In this document: one piece after another, positions 37,718 to 47,409 of the stretch | Layout: every line of letters starts with the position of its first letter | How positions within the stretch are numbered: the first letter of the stretch is position 1 | Source of the DNA: Blastopirellula sp. J2-11 | GTDB taxonomy: Bacteria; Planctomycetota; Planctomycetia; Pirellulales; Pirellulaceae | Direction of reading: 5' to 3' | DNA: 64,000 nt | NCBI RefSeq assembly: GCF_024584705.1 | Contig: NZ_CP097384.1 | Span: 124,001 to 188,000, forward strand | Notes under the pieces: generated by a model | Told to the model about the DNA's origin: nothing | Databases searched by the model: none | Seen by the model: only the letters and a program-made list of their open reading frames with translations | Made by a program: the position numbers and the translations under genes

Positions 37718-39106
37718 ATGGAAACGCGACTGACATCGCTGTGGGATCAATCGCGGGCCAGTTTTTGGTTTGTGCCGAGCCTGTTTTTGGCGGTCGGGAT
37801 CATGTTCGGCTTCACGTTGCCGATGCTGGATCTGACCGTTGACTTTTCTAAATACGAATCGATCTGGCTGCAGACGACCACTGCTGGGTCGCGTTCGGTC
37901 TTATCGACGATTGCCGGTTCGATGGTCACCGTCGCCGGCGTTGTCTTTTCGCTCAATATGGTGACGCTGTCGATCGCGTCGGGACAATATGGTTCGCGCG
38001 TCCTGCGCAGTCGCATGGAGGACAACACCGCCCAGGTCGCGATGGGGTCGTTGTTGGCGACCAGCGTCTATTGCTTTCTTGTCTTGCGCACGTTGCAGGA
38101 TCGTGATGACTATGTGCCGGTTCTTTCGGTCAACGCGGCGATCATCATGGCGATCGCCTGTTTGATGATTTTGATTTACTTCGTGCACGAAGTCGCCAGC
38201 GAGATCCAGGCGCCGCGAATCGTCGAGGCGCTTGGCTATGACTTGAACGCCTCGATCGAACGACTCTATCCCGAGCGAATCGGCCAAGCTCGCCCAGCGG
38301 ACGGAGAGCCGAGCGATGCCGAAATGGAGCAATTTCATCAAGACTGCGCCGCGGTCGATACGACGGCCGAAGGATACCTGCAGGGGATCGACGTATCAGC
38401 GCTGCTGCATGCCGCGAAGTCGAAAGACGTGATCATAGAATTGCGGAAACGCCCCGGTGATTTTATCACGACCGGCGACGCGATCGCTGACGTGGGGCCG
38501 CCGGACAAGGTTGACGATGACTTGTTGCGTGCGATTCGAGAGACGCTGATCGTAGGAACGAATCGAACGCCGAGGCAAGATGTAAACTGTGCCGTGCATG
38601 AATTAGTGCAGGTCGCCATCCGCGCTTTATCGCCGGGGATCAATGACTCCTTTACCGCGATGAACAGCATTGATCGACTGGGCGCCGCGCTTTGCCGCTT
38701 AGCGCTGAGTGAGATTCCTTCCGCCTACCGTTATGACAGCGACGACAAGTTGCGTGTGATCGCGCGGCCCTGCTCATTCGCCGAAGTGTTGGGCGCCGCC
38801 TTCAATCAGATTCGTCAAAGCGGCGCCGACAGCGAAGCGGCGACGTTGCGTCTGATGGAAGCGCTGTCGACGATCGCCGCTCGCGTTCGCCGTGAAGAGG
38901 ATAAGGAAGCGATCGAAGATCAGTTGCAGATGATCGATCGAGCGTCGCGAGAGAACTTTGCCGACGAGACGGCTCAGGCGACGATCCTCAAGCTGATCGA
39001 ACGGACGCGCGAGCGAATGATCGCTCGGCGACAAGATGCCCAGGACGATCGAGAATCCGAAGAAGAGCAAGCCGGCGATGTGCCCACCGGCGGCGCCAAC
39101 GGTTAG
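37718..39106 (+). CDS. DUF2254 family membrane protein
   Basis: The predicted protein has 462 residues. The N-terminal half has four transmembrane helices (FWFVPSLFLAVGIMFGFTL; SVLSTIAGSMVTVAGVVFSLNMVTLSIAS; VAMGSLLATSVYCFLVL; VNAAIIMAIACLMILIYFVHEVA), then a cytoplasmic domain with RKRPGDFITTGDAIADV and ALSPGINDSFTAMNSIDRL, typical of DUF2254. The C-terminal tail is helical and acidic. DUF2254 proteins have no proven function. It lies 9 bases after the solute-binding gene, so the three genes from 36159 are probably one operon. Confidence 0.85.
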   Translation: METRLTSLWDQSRASFWFVPSLFLAVGIMFGFTLPMLDLTVDFSKYESIWLQTTTAGSRSVLSTIAGSMVTVAGVVFSLNMVTLSIASGQYGSRVLRSRMEDNTAQVAMGSLLATSVYCFLVLRTLQDRDDYVPVLSVNAAIIMAIACLMILIYFVHEVASEIQAPRIVEALGYDLNASIERLYPERIGQARPADGEPSDAEMEQFHQDCAAVDTTAEGYLQGIDVSALLHAAKSKDVIIELRKRPGDFITTGDAIADVGPPDKVDDDLLRAIRETLIVGTNRTPRQDVNCAVHELVQVAIRALSPGINDSFTAMNSIDRLGAALCRLALSEIPSAYRYDSDDKLRVIARPCSFAEVLGAAFNQIRQSGADSEAATLRLMEALSTIAARVRREEDKEAIEDQLQMIDRASRENFADETAQATILKLIERTRERMIARRQDAQDDRESEEEQAGDVPTGGANG

Positions 39107-39118
39107 TGCTGTCCGGCG

Positions 39119-39688
39119 CTAATTGATCGCCGCTTCGCCATCAAAGTTGTCGAGACCCGGCAAGCCGTCGAGGCTGGTCGTGTTCTTTTGACGGCGATAC
39201 TCGACCATCCCATCGGGCCCTTTCGCAACGCTGTAGTCAATCAACTGCGTACGATCCTCTACAAATTCATACTTCGGCACCGCATAACCGCAGGTGTCGG
39301 CGATCCGCCGCACATGCACTCGGATGATCGAACGCGTGCCGGGCATGTGCGGGAAGAGTTCGCGTAGTGAAGCGAAGTCGGCGTGATCGGGCTCCAATAC
39401 TTCAGCCTGACCATACAGCCGTAAGATATTGGGCGGCCCGTCAAAAGCGCAAAACATGACCGTGATGCGGCCGTTCTCTTTGGCGTGGGCGATCGTCTCA
39501 ACGCCGCTGCCGGTCAGATCAAGATAGGCGACCGTTTTCTCATCCAAGATTCGAAACGAATCGAGCCCCTTCGGAGAAAGATTGATCAACCCGTCCGCCG
39601 CTAGCGGCGCCGTAGCGACAAAGAACAGCTTTTGGCGGGCGATAAATTGTGATACGCGATCATCGATCGTTTCGTAGATCTTACCCAT
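39119..39688 (-). CDS. Pyridoxamine 5'-phosphate oxidase-like flavin-binding protein
   Basis: The predicted protein has 189 residues with a split-barrel flavin-binding domain: FFVATAPLAADGLINLSPKGLDSF, VAYLDLTGSGVETIAHAKENGRITVMFCAFDGPPNILRLYGQAEVL. The C-terminal part (RSIIRVHVRRIADTCGYAVPKYEFVEDR) is typical of the family subgroup that does not act in vitamin B6 synthesis. It probably binds FMN or F420; the reaction is unknown. AGGA lies 7 bases before ATG 39688; an ATG two codons upstream is possible. It is convergent with the DUF2254 gene. Confidence 0.85.
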   Translation of the reverse strand: MGKIYETIDDRVSQFIARQKLFFVATAPLAADGLINLSPKGLDSFRILDEKTVAYLDLTGSGVETIAHAKENGRITVMFCAFDGPPNILRLYGQAEVLEPDHADFASLRELFPHMPGTRSIIRVHVRRIADTCGYAVPKYEFVEDRTQLIDYSVAKGPDGMVEYRRQKNTTSLDGLPGLDNFDGEAAIN

Positions 39689-39870
39689 CGACATTCCTGG
39701 TTGGCTTGGAGGCGAAGTGCGACGTATTCGCTTAGATGCAAATAAGGAGAACCAGGTTCGCGGCAAGGGACGAATCCATTTTTTTTAACCACGATTCATC
39801 GCGAACCGGCGTAATTTTAGAAAATCTTCTTGATTCGAGTTTCTTTCTGCAAGTCTGCTTACCATCAGTC

Positions 39871-40230
39871 CTACTGATCGGGCGGAATATGAGGGCGTTC
39901 GAGCCGGGGGTAATTGCCAGGCGGCATGAACTGCATGTCATGAATCATGGGAACCGGTTGCACGACGCGTGCACGCATGCCAGAGACAAGTCGCGCGTCA
40001 ATCTCGATCAAAGGCCAGTAAAGCATGCAGAGCGATTTCCCTATCTGCTGTCGCTCTTTCGTCCAAGCCGGATCGGTGAAATAGTACCCGTCCATGCCAA
40101 ACTCTTCTGCTTTTCGCATGCCGACGCGTGAGAGATAGAGGAAGGATCCCAAGTAGGCGACTACCAGGCCCAACACGAGAACGATCAGTCCATCACGCAG
40201 GTAAGATCGAATCGGCCGGGAGTTGGTCAT
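39871..40230 (-). CDS. Small membrane-anchored protein (paralog of the next gene)
   Basis: The predicted protein has 119 residues with one N-terminal transmembrane helix (DGLIVLVLGLVVAYLGSFLYL). It shares with its upstream neighbour the pattern YxGSFxYLS, a central GYYFxxP, and YWPLIExDAxxxxG. The C-terminus is rich in Pro and Met. No known domain. It lies 11 bases after the paralog on the same strand, so they are co-transcribed. The ATG at 40230 is preferred to the GTG one codon upstream. Confidence 0.65.
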   Translation of the reverse strand: MTNSRPIRSYLRDGLIVLVLGLVVAYLGSFLYLSRVGMRKAEEFGMDGYYFTDPAWTKERQQIGKSLCMLYWPLIEIDARLVSGMRARVVQPVPMIHDMQFMPPGNYPRLERPHIPPDQ

Positions 40231-40241
40231 CACGCAAACGC

Positions 40242-40556
40242 CTACAGCGAACCCCCGTGTTCTTCAGGACACGAACAAAGTTGCGTCAGGGTAAAACCTG
40301 GCCGGCGTCCCGTAATCCAATTCGCATCCAGTTCGATCAGCGGCCAATAGAAACTGCTGAGCACTAAGTGCCGCTCTCCGCCTGCAGTAGTGATTGGTTC
40401 GGCGAAGTAGTAGCCTTGTTGAGACCACACAAACGGCTCGTCATAGCCGTAGCACGAGAGATAGACGAACGAACCGACGTAAACGAACGCCAGCAGCATC
40501 AGGAAGATAACGGCGGCTCCGGCGGTCGAGAGCCTCGCTTGTAGTCTGTCGCTCAT
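40242..40556 (-). CDS. Small membrane-anchored protein (paralog of the previous gene)
   Basis: The predicted protein has 104 residues from ATG 40556, with one transmembrane helix (TAGAAVIFLMLLAFVYVGSFVYL) followed by the shared motifs GYYFAEP and SFYWPLIELDANWITG, and ending CSCPEEHGGSL. The frame extends 54 codons upstream, but that part is unlike its paralog. It and the gene at 39871 are a tandem duplication. Function unknown. Single anchor plus small domain suggests an envelope-associated role. Confidence 0.65.
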   Translation of the reverse strand: MSDRLQARLSTAGAAVIFLMLLAFVYVGSFVYLSCYGYDEPFVWSQQGYYFAEPITTAGGERHLVLSSFYWPLIELDANWITGRRPGFTLTQLCSCPEEHGGSL

Positions 40557-40908
40557 CGCCAAAATCCAAATAGGGGTGGAGTAGCGGAAAGACGGGACTG
40601 CTAGTCCTAGTCTATGGCATTGCTCCGAAGAAGGAAAAGCGTTTCGTCGACGATTTCTGAAAATAGTCTGCCGGAATTGGCGAATATCGATGCCGAGAAT
40701 TGTATGGAACGATCGCAAACAAATTGGTGGCTACATCGAGAAACGATCGGTACGGCGGCAGGAAGCCGTCGTTTCCCACGTTCCCTAACCAAATCGCCGA
40801 TTACCAACTATATTAAAGGGGACGTGCGACCCAAAGTTTCTCTTCAAGAATGCCTGGCGCGGCTGGGCCGATGCGATGGTCGTCACGTTTGCGATAAAGG
40901 ATCGTGCG
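40557..40908. other. Intergenic region without a supported gene
   Basis: This divergent stretch separates the small membrane proteins from the gene at 40909. Short frames exist, but their translations are unremarkable and lack ribosome binding sites. No clear promoter pair or terminator is seen. Confidence 0.4.
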
Positions 40909-41313
40909 ATGGGCATGTCGGTTTTTCCCGTATTCAATCCCCAATTGAACGGCGTCCAGTTTGAGGCCGAAGGGAAGCTGTTGTTCGACCAGTTTGAAAC
41001 CTTGGACGCGATCGCCGAAACGATCGAAGTCGCCCGCTTTAGTTCGTTTGGCGACGATCGCCCGATTCCGGAAGACTTTGACGGCGACGAAGATGATCTG
41101 GAAGCGGCGCTGGGCCCTTGGGACGAATGGTATTCGCCGGTCGAAGGATTGAAGACGATGGTCGCGATCCTCGATGCAATTGCCGAAGAGCCGGACTTCG
41201 CCGATCAGTTGGATCAGTGCGAGCATGTGGTGGAAGAACTGACCGAGATGAAGGCTTGTCTGGAAGCGGCGGTCGAGCAGGGCGCGCAATTTCGCCTGGA
41301 ACTTGCGCCGTAA
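40909..41313 (+). CDS. Acidic hypothetical protein
   Basis: The predicted protein has 134 residues, strongly acidic (FDGDEDDLEAALGPWDEWYSPVEGL), soluble and mostly helical at the C-terminus (DQCEHVVEELTEMKACLEAAVEQG). AAAGGA precedes ATG 40909; ATG 40915 is also possible. The pattern, beginning MSVFPVFNPQLNGVQFEAEGKLL, suggests a small regulatory or immunity-like protein, but I do not recognise the family. It stands alone upstream of the heme protein gene. Confidence 0.65.
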   Translation: MGMSVFPVFNPQLNGVQFEAEGKLLFDQFETLDAIAETIEVARFSSFGDDRPIPEDFDGDEDDLEAALGPWDEWYSPVEGLKTMVAILDAIAEEPDFADQLDQCEHVVEELTEMKACLEAAVEQGAQFRLELAP

Positions 41314-41453
41314 TCATCGGTTTTGTGCGGCTCTTGTGCCGTAATAGGGCCAGCGCAACAGGAAAAGATTTCTCGTGACATCTAAATTTCGCTCCCGTAT
41401 ACTGCGGAGAAGCGAAAACTGTCACGTGTTCTCAATCTTGCCTTGTGACCGCC

Positions 41454-44400
41454 ATGCCAAAATCTCCCGCCTGCTGCTTCTTTCTGCTGCTGATCGCCTT
41501 GTTGGGCGGTTCGTTTTCTTGGGTCGTCGCGGAAGAACCTCCGGCCGATAGCGAGAAGAAACAACGCTCGCTGCAAGCGGCCGAGAATGAGGCGGTCCGC
41601 GAGCATATCCGTAACTTTGCCGGCCGTGGCGCGACCGGCGATTTCTCGATTCCGGCGCTCGAGCCTGCCGAGGCCGAACAGAAGTTCGTCACGCCAGATG
41701 ATGTAACGGTCAAAGTGGTCCTCGCCGAGCCGGAAGTTCGCCAGCCGGTTTGCGTCAACTTTGACGAGCGCGGCCGTATGTGGGTCGTGCAGTACCTGCA
41801 ATATCCCTTTCCGGCCGGTTTGAAGGTGGTCAAGTATGACGAACATCTACGCGCCGTCTTCGACAAGGTTCCCCCAGCGCCGCCAAATCATGATCGCGGC
41901 GCCGACAAGATTACGATTCATGAAGACACCGACGGCGACGGCATGTTCGATAAACAGAAGACGTTTGTGGACGGTTTGAATATCGTCACCAGCGCCTTGC
42001 CGGGCCGCGGCGGCGTTTGGGTGATGAACCCGCCGTATCTCCTCTTCTATCCGGATGCCGATCAAGACGACGTGCCGGATGGCGATCCCGAGGTTCACCT
42101 GGCTGGGTTCGGGATGGCCGACACTCACGCCGTCGCCAACAGTTTGACCTGGGGCCCTGACGGCTGGCTCTATGGCGCCCAAGGGAGCACTTGCTGGGCC
42201 AGCGTGACGTTGCCGCGGATTGCGCCGCAGCCGCCGGTCCATTTCAAGGGACAAGCAATTTGGCGCTATCATCCCGAGAAGAATCAGTTTGAAGTCTTCG
42301 CCGAAGGAGGCGGCAACACCTTCGCGGTTGAGTTTGACGCCCAAGGCCGCGTCTACTCGGGGCACAACGGCGGCAACACCCGGGGCTTTCATTACGTTCA
42401 AGGAGGCTACTACTCCAAGTCCTGGGGCAAGCATGGCGCGCTGACCAATCCGCACGCTTACGGTTTCTTCAGCCAGATGGGACACGCCGCCGCGGAACGA
42501 TTCAGCCATACGCTGGTGAAGTACGAAAGCGATGCATTGCCGCCGCGCTACTCCGGTCGCCTGATCGCGCCGGTGCCGCTGCACAACTATGTCGCGGTTT
42601 CTAAAATGTCGCCTGACGGATCAACCTGGAAAACGGAAGATGAACTGAAAGCGATCGAGACCGACGACGTCTGGTTTCGCCCGGTCGATATCAAAGTGGG
42701 ACCAGATGGCTGCGTCTATATCGCCGACTGGTGCGACACGCGGCTGACGCACGTTGATCCCCGCGATACTTGGAATCGAACTCGGGGTCGAATCTGGCGG
42801 CTGCAGCCCAACAAATATCCGCAGCAAAAGCTGTTCGACTTGCGAAAACTTTCGACGGCCGAGTTGATCGAAACCCTAAAGAGCCCCAACAAGCTGCTTC
42901 GCCAACTGACGCAGCGGATGATCTACGAACATGGGGACGCCAGCGCTGCGGCGCGTCTGATCGAAAAGCTGCCGCAGACGACAGGGCAATTGGCGCTCGA
43001 ATATCTCTGGGCGATTCATGGCTTGAAACAGTACGACCAGCAGGCGGCGGCGATCGCGCTGCGACATGCGGATCCTTATGTCCGCGTCTGGGGCGTGCGG
43101 CTGTTGACGCCTGAGTTGGCCGAAACCTTCGCCGATGACCTGTATCGAATGGCTGAGCAAGAGACGAATGTTGAAGTTTGCAGCCAGCTGGCCTCGACGG
43201 CGAAACGAATTCCCGGCGTGATCGGCTATGAAACGGCGACGCGACTCGCGACGCGCGATGACTTGGCCGACGACCCGCACATTCCGCTGCTAACCTGGTG
43301 GGCGATCGAAGCGCACGCGAATGACTCCTCATTTGCCGCCGGGAAAATCGTCAAAAAGTTGCAAGTGACCAAGATCGGCGGCGACATCGTGCTTCCTCGT
43401 TTGGCGCAGCGTTTGGCCGCCGAACCGACCGAGCCGCATCTGCTGGAGCTTGCCGAATTGTTAAACGAGACCGATGTGCCGCAGCTGCGCGGCGAAATGC
43501 TGACTGCGATCGACACCGCGTTCGCCGGTCGCAAGATCGAAGGGATGCCGCCGCAACTGCGTGATGCAATCGTCGCGTCGGCCAGCGGCGATTCGCCGCA
43601 GCAGATGGCGCTGTTGGTGCGGGCCGGACAAAAAAAAGCGGAAGCGGCCGCTATCGCGCTGATCGAAGACGAAACAGCGAAGCTCGACCAACGCATCAAG
43701 TTAGCGCAGCTGTTGGGTCAGGTTGGCTCTACTGCAGCGCGTGACGCGCTGTTGCGATCATCGATGACCGCCGCTTCGGCCCAGGTTCGCATGGCGGCGA
43801 TCGGTGGATTGCGACAGTTTGATTCGCCGGAAATCGCCGCAGCGCTCGTGGACCGATATGCGAAAGAGAAAGAGCCTGTGCGTGCGGCGATCATCGATCT
43901 GGCCGCCGGCCGAGCCGCATCAGCCCATCATTTGATCGACGCAATCGAGCAGGAAAAGATTCCCCGCTCGGCGGTCGCGGTCGATCTGGTTGAGAATCTG
44001 AAACTGCACGGCGATGAGTCGTTGAACGAGCGGATCGCTAAGCTCTGGGGAGCGACGCGCGCGACTCCGGATGAGTTGGCCCAACAGATGGAACAGACCG
44101 CGACCATCTTGCGAACAGGCGCGGGAGACGCTGCCCACGGGGCCGCGCTCTTCAAAAAGCAGTGTGCGACTTGTCACAAACTGCATGGCGACGGAGCGGC
44201 GATCGGCCCCGATCTGACCGGATACGAACGGAAGAACCTCGACTACATGCTGCTCTCGATCGTCGATCCGAGCGCCGCGATTCGGGAAGAATACACCAAC
44301 TTTCGCGTGCTGCTGGTCGATGGCCGCGTCCTCTCCGGCTTTGTGCGTGAGCAGGACGACAACACGATCACTTTGCAAAACGCTGAGAACCCCAAGCTGG

Positions 44401-44537
44401 TGATCCCGCGTGACGAGATCGAAGCGGGCCCCTTAGCGGTCGACAAGTCGCTGATGCCGGACCGCTTGTTGGGAGAAATGACGGCGACGCAGATTCGCGA
44501 TTTGTTCGCATATCTGCAGAGCGATGCGGCGCCGTAA
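41454..44537 (+). CDS. PVC-type heme-binding protein (dehydrogenase-like propeller, HEAT-like repeats, cytochrome c domain)
   Basis: The predicted protein has 1027 residues. ATG 41454 starts a signal peptide (SPACCFFLLLIALLGGSFSWVVAEE). The N-terminal half is the planctomycete/verrucomicrobial membrane-bound dehydrogenase-like propeller (VNFDERGRMWVVQYLQYP, HEDTDGDGMFDKQKTFVDGLN, GPDGWLYGAQGST, VGPDGCVYIADWCDTRLTH). HEAT-like helices occupy about 440-850. The C-terminal cytochrome c domain has CATCH at 904-908, then GPDLTGY and IVDPSAAIREEYTNFRVLLVDGRVLSGFV. It probably oxidises a sugar-related substrate and passes electrons to heme, outside the cytoplasm. Substrate and acceptor are unknown. 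Confidence 0.93.
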   Translation: MPKSPACCFFLLLIALLGGSFSWVVAEEPPADSEKKQRSLQAAENEAVREHIRNFAGRGATGDFSIPALEPAEAEQKFVTPDDVTVKVVLAEPEVRQPVCVNFDERGRMWVVQYLQYPFPAGLKVVKYDEHLRAVFDKVPPAPPNHDRGADKITIHEDTDGDGMFDKQKTFVDGLNIVTSALPGRGGVWVMNPPYLLFYPDADQDDVPDGDPEVHLAGFGMADTHAVANSLTWGPDGWLYGAQGSTCWASVTLPRIAPQPPVHFKGQAIWRYHPEKNQFEVFAEGGGNTFAVEFDAQGRVYSGHNGGNTRGFHYVQGGYYSKSWGKHGALTNPHAYGFFSQMGHAAAERFSHTLVKYESDALPPRYSGRLIAPVPLHNYVAVSKMSPDGSTWKTEDELKAIETDDVWFRPVDIKVGPDGCVYIADWCDTRLTHVDPRDTWNRTRGRIWRLQPNKYPQQKLFDLRKLSTAELIETLKSPNKLLRQLTQRMIYEHGDASAAARLIEKLPQTTGQLALEYLWAIHGLKQYDQQAAAIALRHADPYVRVWGVRLLTPELAETFADDLYRMAEQETNVEVCSQLASTAKRIPGVIGYETATRLATRDDLADDPHIPLLTWWAIEAHANDSSFAAGKIVKKLQVTKIGGDIVLPRLAQRLAAEPTEPHLLELAELLNETDVPQLRGEMLTAIDTAFAGRKIEGMPPQLRDAIVASASGDSPQQMALLVRAGQKKAEAAAIALIEDETAKLDQRIKLAQLLGQVGSTAARDALLRSSMTAASAQVRMAAIGGLRQFDSPEIAAALVDRYAKEKEPVRAAIIDLAAGRAASAHHLIDAIEQEKIPRSAVAVDLVENLKLHGDESLNERIAKLWGATRATPDELAQQMEQTATILRTGAGDAAHGAALFKKQCATCHKLHGDGAAIGPDLTGYERKNLDYMLLSIVDPSAAIREEYTNFRVLLVDGRVLSGFVREQDDNTITLQNAENPKLVIPRDEIEAGPLAVDKSLMPDRLLGEMTATQIRDLFAYLQSDAAP

Positions 44538-44691
44538 CCGGCGCTAGAGAAGAAAGTAACAAACAGCACGATTCAAGATCAGGCAAGCAGCGGAGGAACA
44601 AGACAGGCGAAGATGAGGACAGGCGGAGGCGGAATTTCAATTCAGAAGAGATCGAAGCAATTATTTCTATCTTTCGTAAAGGTTGATTCCG

Positions 44692-45714
44692 ATGAATGCA
44701 CAAATCTCCCCATGCCGCGACCGACATCGCGGCTTTACCCTGGTTGAACTGCTGGTAGTCATTGCGATTATCGGCGTGCTGATCGCTTTGCTGTTGCCGG
44801 CAGTGCAGCAAGCGCGTGAAGCGGCGCGGCGGATGAGTTGCAGTAACAACTTGAAACAGCTTGGCTTGGCGCTGCATAACTATCACGATACCCATCTAAA
44901 GTTTCCGATCGGCGCTCGGTACACCGTCAGCAAGGTCGGCACCAGTTGGCGGTGGTCGCTATTGCCGTTTCTAGAGCAACAAGCGTTGTACGATCTGGAC
45001 AAGGCCTCTAATTACAACTTGGGCATCTATGACTCGGCGGCGTCGCCGTCGATGTCTTCTTTCAACAGCTATGCCCAACAGGTGTTTGGCGTCACGGTCA
45101 ACGCCTACGTCTGTCCCTCCAGTTCGATCGATCCGCAGTATGGGTCGACCGCGGGCTTGATCTCGATCGGCGCGACAACGCAAGGGCCCCATTACGTCGG
45201 CATCATGGGCGCCTATCCCGATCCGGCCGGTCGCGATACGACGTTTTACAAAACGCAGTACGAAAGCTACCCCAGCGATAACGGCGTTTTAACGATCGAC
45301 GAGAGCAAAGCGATGCGGGATGTCGTCGACGGAACATCGAATACGATCGTCGTGTCAGAGCAGTCAGGCAACGCCAAAGCGAACGTCACTGTTCGCCGTA
45401 TGGCGAACTATGTCACCGGCTGGGGCGGTTCTTCGACAACCGGTTCGGTAGCGACTTGGCGCGCCGGCGCCGCGGCGCAGCACAAGTATGGAAATGGTTT
45501 GACGTCGGTTTTCCATTCTCCCAATCCCTCGAGCACCGGTCCCGAGGCGAACGCCGAATGGGACTACAATACGCCGCTGACGTCCTTTCATCCCGGCGGG
45601 ATTCAGGTAGTGAAGGTTGACGGATCCGCCCGGTTTATTCCGGACGCGATTCACGTTACGACGCTGCAGCAATTAAGTACGCGTGATGACGGTCAAGTGC
45701 TGGAAGAATTCTAG
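44692..45714 (+). CDS. DUF1559 protein with prepilin-type N-terminus (module copy 1)
   Basis: The predicted protein has 340 residues. A basic leader ends at Gly14, before [26 protein letters not shown], with Glu19 at the +5 position expected for prepilin peptidase. Then comes the family block [29 protein letters not shown] and a beta-rich C-terminal domain with [15 protein letters not shown] and [21 protein letters not shown]1559 proteins are very numerous in planctomycetes; they probably assemble as pseudopilins or surface fibres. AAAGG precedes ATG 44692. A lipoprotein gene follows after 74 bases and the pair is duplicated downstream. Confidence 0.93.
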   Translation: MNAQISPCRDRHRGFTLVELLVVIAIIGVLIALLLPAVQQAREAARRMSCSNNLKQLGLALHNYHDTHLKFPIGARYTVSKVGTSWRWSLLPFLEQQALYDLDKASNYNLGIYDSAASPSMSSFNSYAQQVFGVTVNAYVCPSSSIDPQYGSTAGLISIGATTQGPHYVGIMGAYPDPAGRDTTFYKTQYESYPSDNGVLTIDESKAMRDVVDGTSNTIVVSEQSGNAKANVTVRRMANYVTGWGGSSTTGSVATWRAGAAAQHKYGNGLTSVFHSPNPSSTGPEANAEWDYNTPLTSFHPGGIQVVKVDGSARFIPDAIHVTTLQQLSTRDDGQVLEEF

Positions 45715-45788
45715 TTCCGGTCGCCGCTTTCGCTTCTTTAACAGTGCACGAGTAACCAATCTACCTATTTCTCGAAGGACGAAATCCG

Positions 45789-46220
45789 ATGTTTATCCGT
45801 CAACTTTGTTTATGGTCGCTGGGGATATCGGCGATTGGGCTGCTGTGGGGATGCGGGACGAGCGATGCTCGCCCCAGCGCCATTTTGCAGGGAACCGTGA
45901 CGCTCAACGGAAAGCCGTTAGAGGAGGGAAGCGTTCGCTTTACCTCCACGAAAACAGGGGAAACGGCTTACGCCAACCTAGAAGCCGGAGGGCGATACTC
46001 GGTTGAGATGCCGGAAGTTGATTTGGGCGAAGATTACCTTATCGCCGTCGGTCAAACCATTGTCGACGAGACCGATGCGATGGCGCTGGCCGCAAATCCG
46101 CCGGCGCCGATGACGGTCAAAATTCCAGCCAAGTACGCCGAGCGGACAACCAGCGGGTTATCGCTGACGATCGACCAGCCCGGCGTGCACTCGTTTGATA
46201 TCGAACTGAAAGGCTCCTAA
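45789..46220 (+). CDS. Carboxypeptidase-regulatory-like lipoprotein (module copy 1)
   Basis: The predicted protein has 143 residues. The lipoprotein signal ends LLWGC with Cys22. The mature part is one beta-sandwich domain like the carboxypeptidase regulatory fold: ILQGTVTLNGKPLEEGSVRFTS, TAYANLEAGGRYSV, then YAERTTSGLSLTIDQPG and FDIEL. It is similar throughout to the lipoprotein at 47410. AAGGA precedes the ATG. Its place right after a DUF1559 gene, repeated three times in the window, suggests it works with that protein, perhaps anchoring or capping it. Confidence 0.85.
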   Translation: MFIRQLCLWSLGISAIGLLWGCGTSDARPSAILQGTVTLNGKPLEEGSVRFTSTKTGETAYANLEAGGRYSVEMPEVDLGEDYLIAVGQTIVDETDAMALAANPPAPMTVKIPAKYAERTTSGLSLTIDQPGVHSFDIELKGS

Positions 46221-46319
46221 CGGAGCACTTGATTTGAAGCACGTCGAAGCTGTTTCTCATCTCTCCACGCAATGCGTCTCTTGTCATTCGTATCTCTACT
46301 TTTCTAAGAGGCTATTCTC

Positions 46320-47345
46320 ATGAACGCGAATTTCGTTTTCCTTCGCGACCGACGTCGCGGCTTTACGCTTGTCGAACTCTTGGTTGTCATCGCGATTATC
46401 GGCGTGTTGATAGCGCTGCTGTTGCCGGCGGTGCAACAGGCGCGCGAAGCGGCGCGGCGGATGAGCTGCAGTAACAATTTAAAGCAGCTCGGCTTAGCGA
46501 CGCATAACTATCACGATACGCATCGTTCGTTGCCGTTTGGCGCACGCTACTATATCACCAAAGCCGGGACCAGCTGGCGCTGGGCGCTGTTGCCGTTTAT
46601 GGAGCAAACAGTCGTCTATGATCTCGATCGAGCTTCCGGCTACGACTTGAATACGTATGTCGGCGGAGGCTCGCAGACCGATATTACCGCCTATGGCAGC
46701 GATACGCGGCAGTTGTTCGGGCTGGTGATTGACGGCTATGTTTGTCCTTCGAGCGCCATCGACCCGCTGTACGCTTACAATACTCAGCTGGGATCGATCG
46801 GCGCCGTAACGCAGGGGCATCATTACGTGGGAATCATGGGCGCCTATCCCGATCCGGCGGGACGGACGACCACTTCTTACAAAACGCAGTACGATGCGTA
46901 CGCTACTGACAACGGAACTTTGCTGATCGGCAAAACCAGCGGCCTGCAGGATGTAGTCGACGGAACATCAAACACGATTCTGGTGTCGGAGCAATCGGGC
47001 AACAGCAATGCGAACGCAAGCACGCGAAAAATGGCCAATTATCACACCGGGTGGGGCGGTTGTGCGCAAACCGGCAGCGTCGCCGATTGGCGAGCTGGAA
47101 CGGCTGGTTTGCACAAATATGGGAATGGACTGACGGCTGTCTACCACAGCCCAAATCCAACATCGGTTGGCGCCGAAGCGAACGCCGAGTGGGATTTCAA
47201 TACTCCGCTCACATCTTTTCATCCCGGCGGCGTGCAAGTGGTGCTGGTCGACGGTTCGGTGCGGTTCGTGCCAAACACCATCAGTCTTAGCACGATCCAG
47301 CAATTGAGCGTGCGAGATGATGGCCAAGTGCTCAACGAGTATTAA
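46320..47345 (+). CDS. DUF1559 protein with prepilin-type N-terminus (module copy 2)
   Basis: The predicted protein has 341 residues, closely similar to the protein at 44692 over its whole length: same Gly14/Phe15 cleavage site, same [20 protein letters not shown], same [15 protein letters not shown] and the same end [10 protein letters not shown]. Most changes lie in the region around residues 100-150, probably surface-exposed. This is a recent local duplication with its lipoprotein partner. Confidence 0.93.
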   Translation: MNANFVFLRDRRRGFTLVELLVVIAIIGVLIALLLPAVQQAREAARRMSCSNNLKQLGLATHNYHDTHRSLPFGARYYITKAGTSWRWALLPFMEQTVVYDLDRASGYDLNTYVGGGSQTDITAYGSDTRQLFGLVIDGYVCPSSAIDPLYAYNTQLGSIGAVTQGHHYVGIMGAYPDPAGRTTTSYKTQYDAYATDNGTLLIGKTSGLQDVVDGTSNTILVSEQSGNSNANASTRKMANYHTGWGGCAQTGSVADWRAGTAGLHKYGNGLTAVYHSPNPTSVGAEANAEWDFNTPLTSFHPGGVQVVLVDGSVRFVPNTISLSTIQQLSVRDDGQVLNEY

Positions 47346-47409
47346 TCTCTTTCTTCTGACCCGTTCGGCATACGGATATTCATCGCGTGTACTTATCAGG
47401 ACTATAGCT

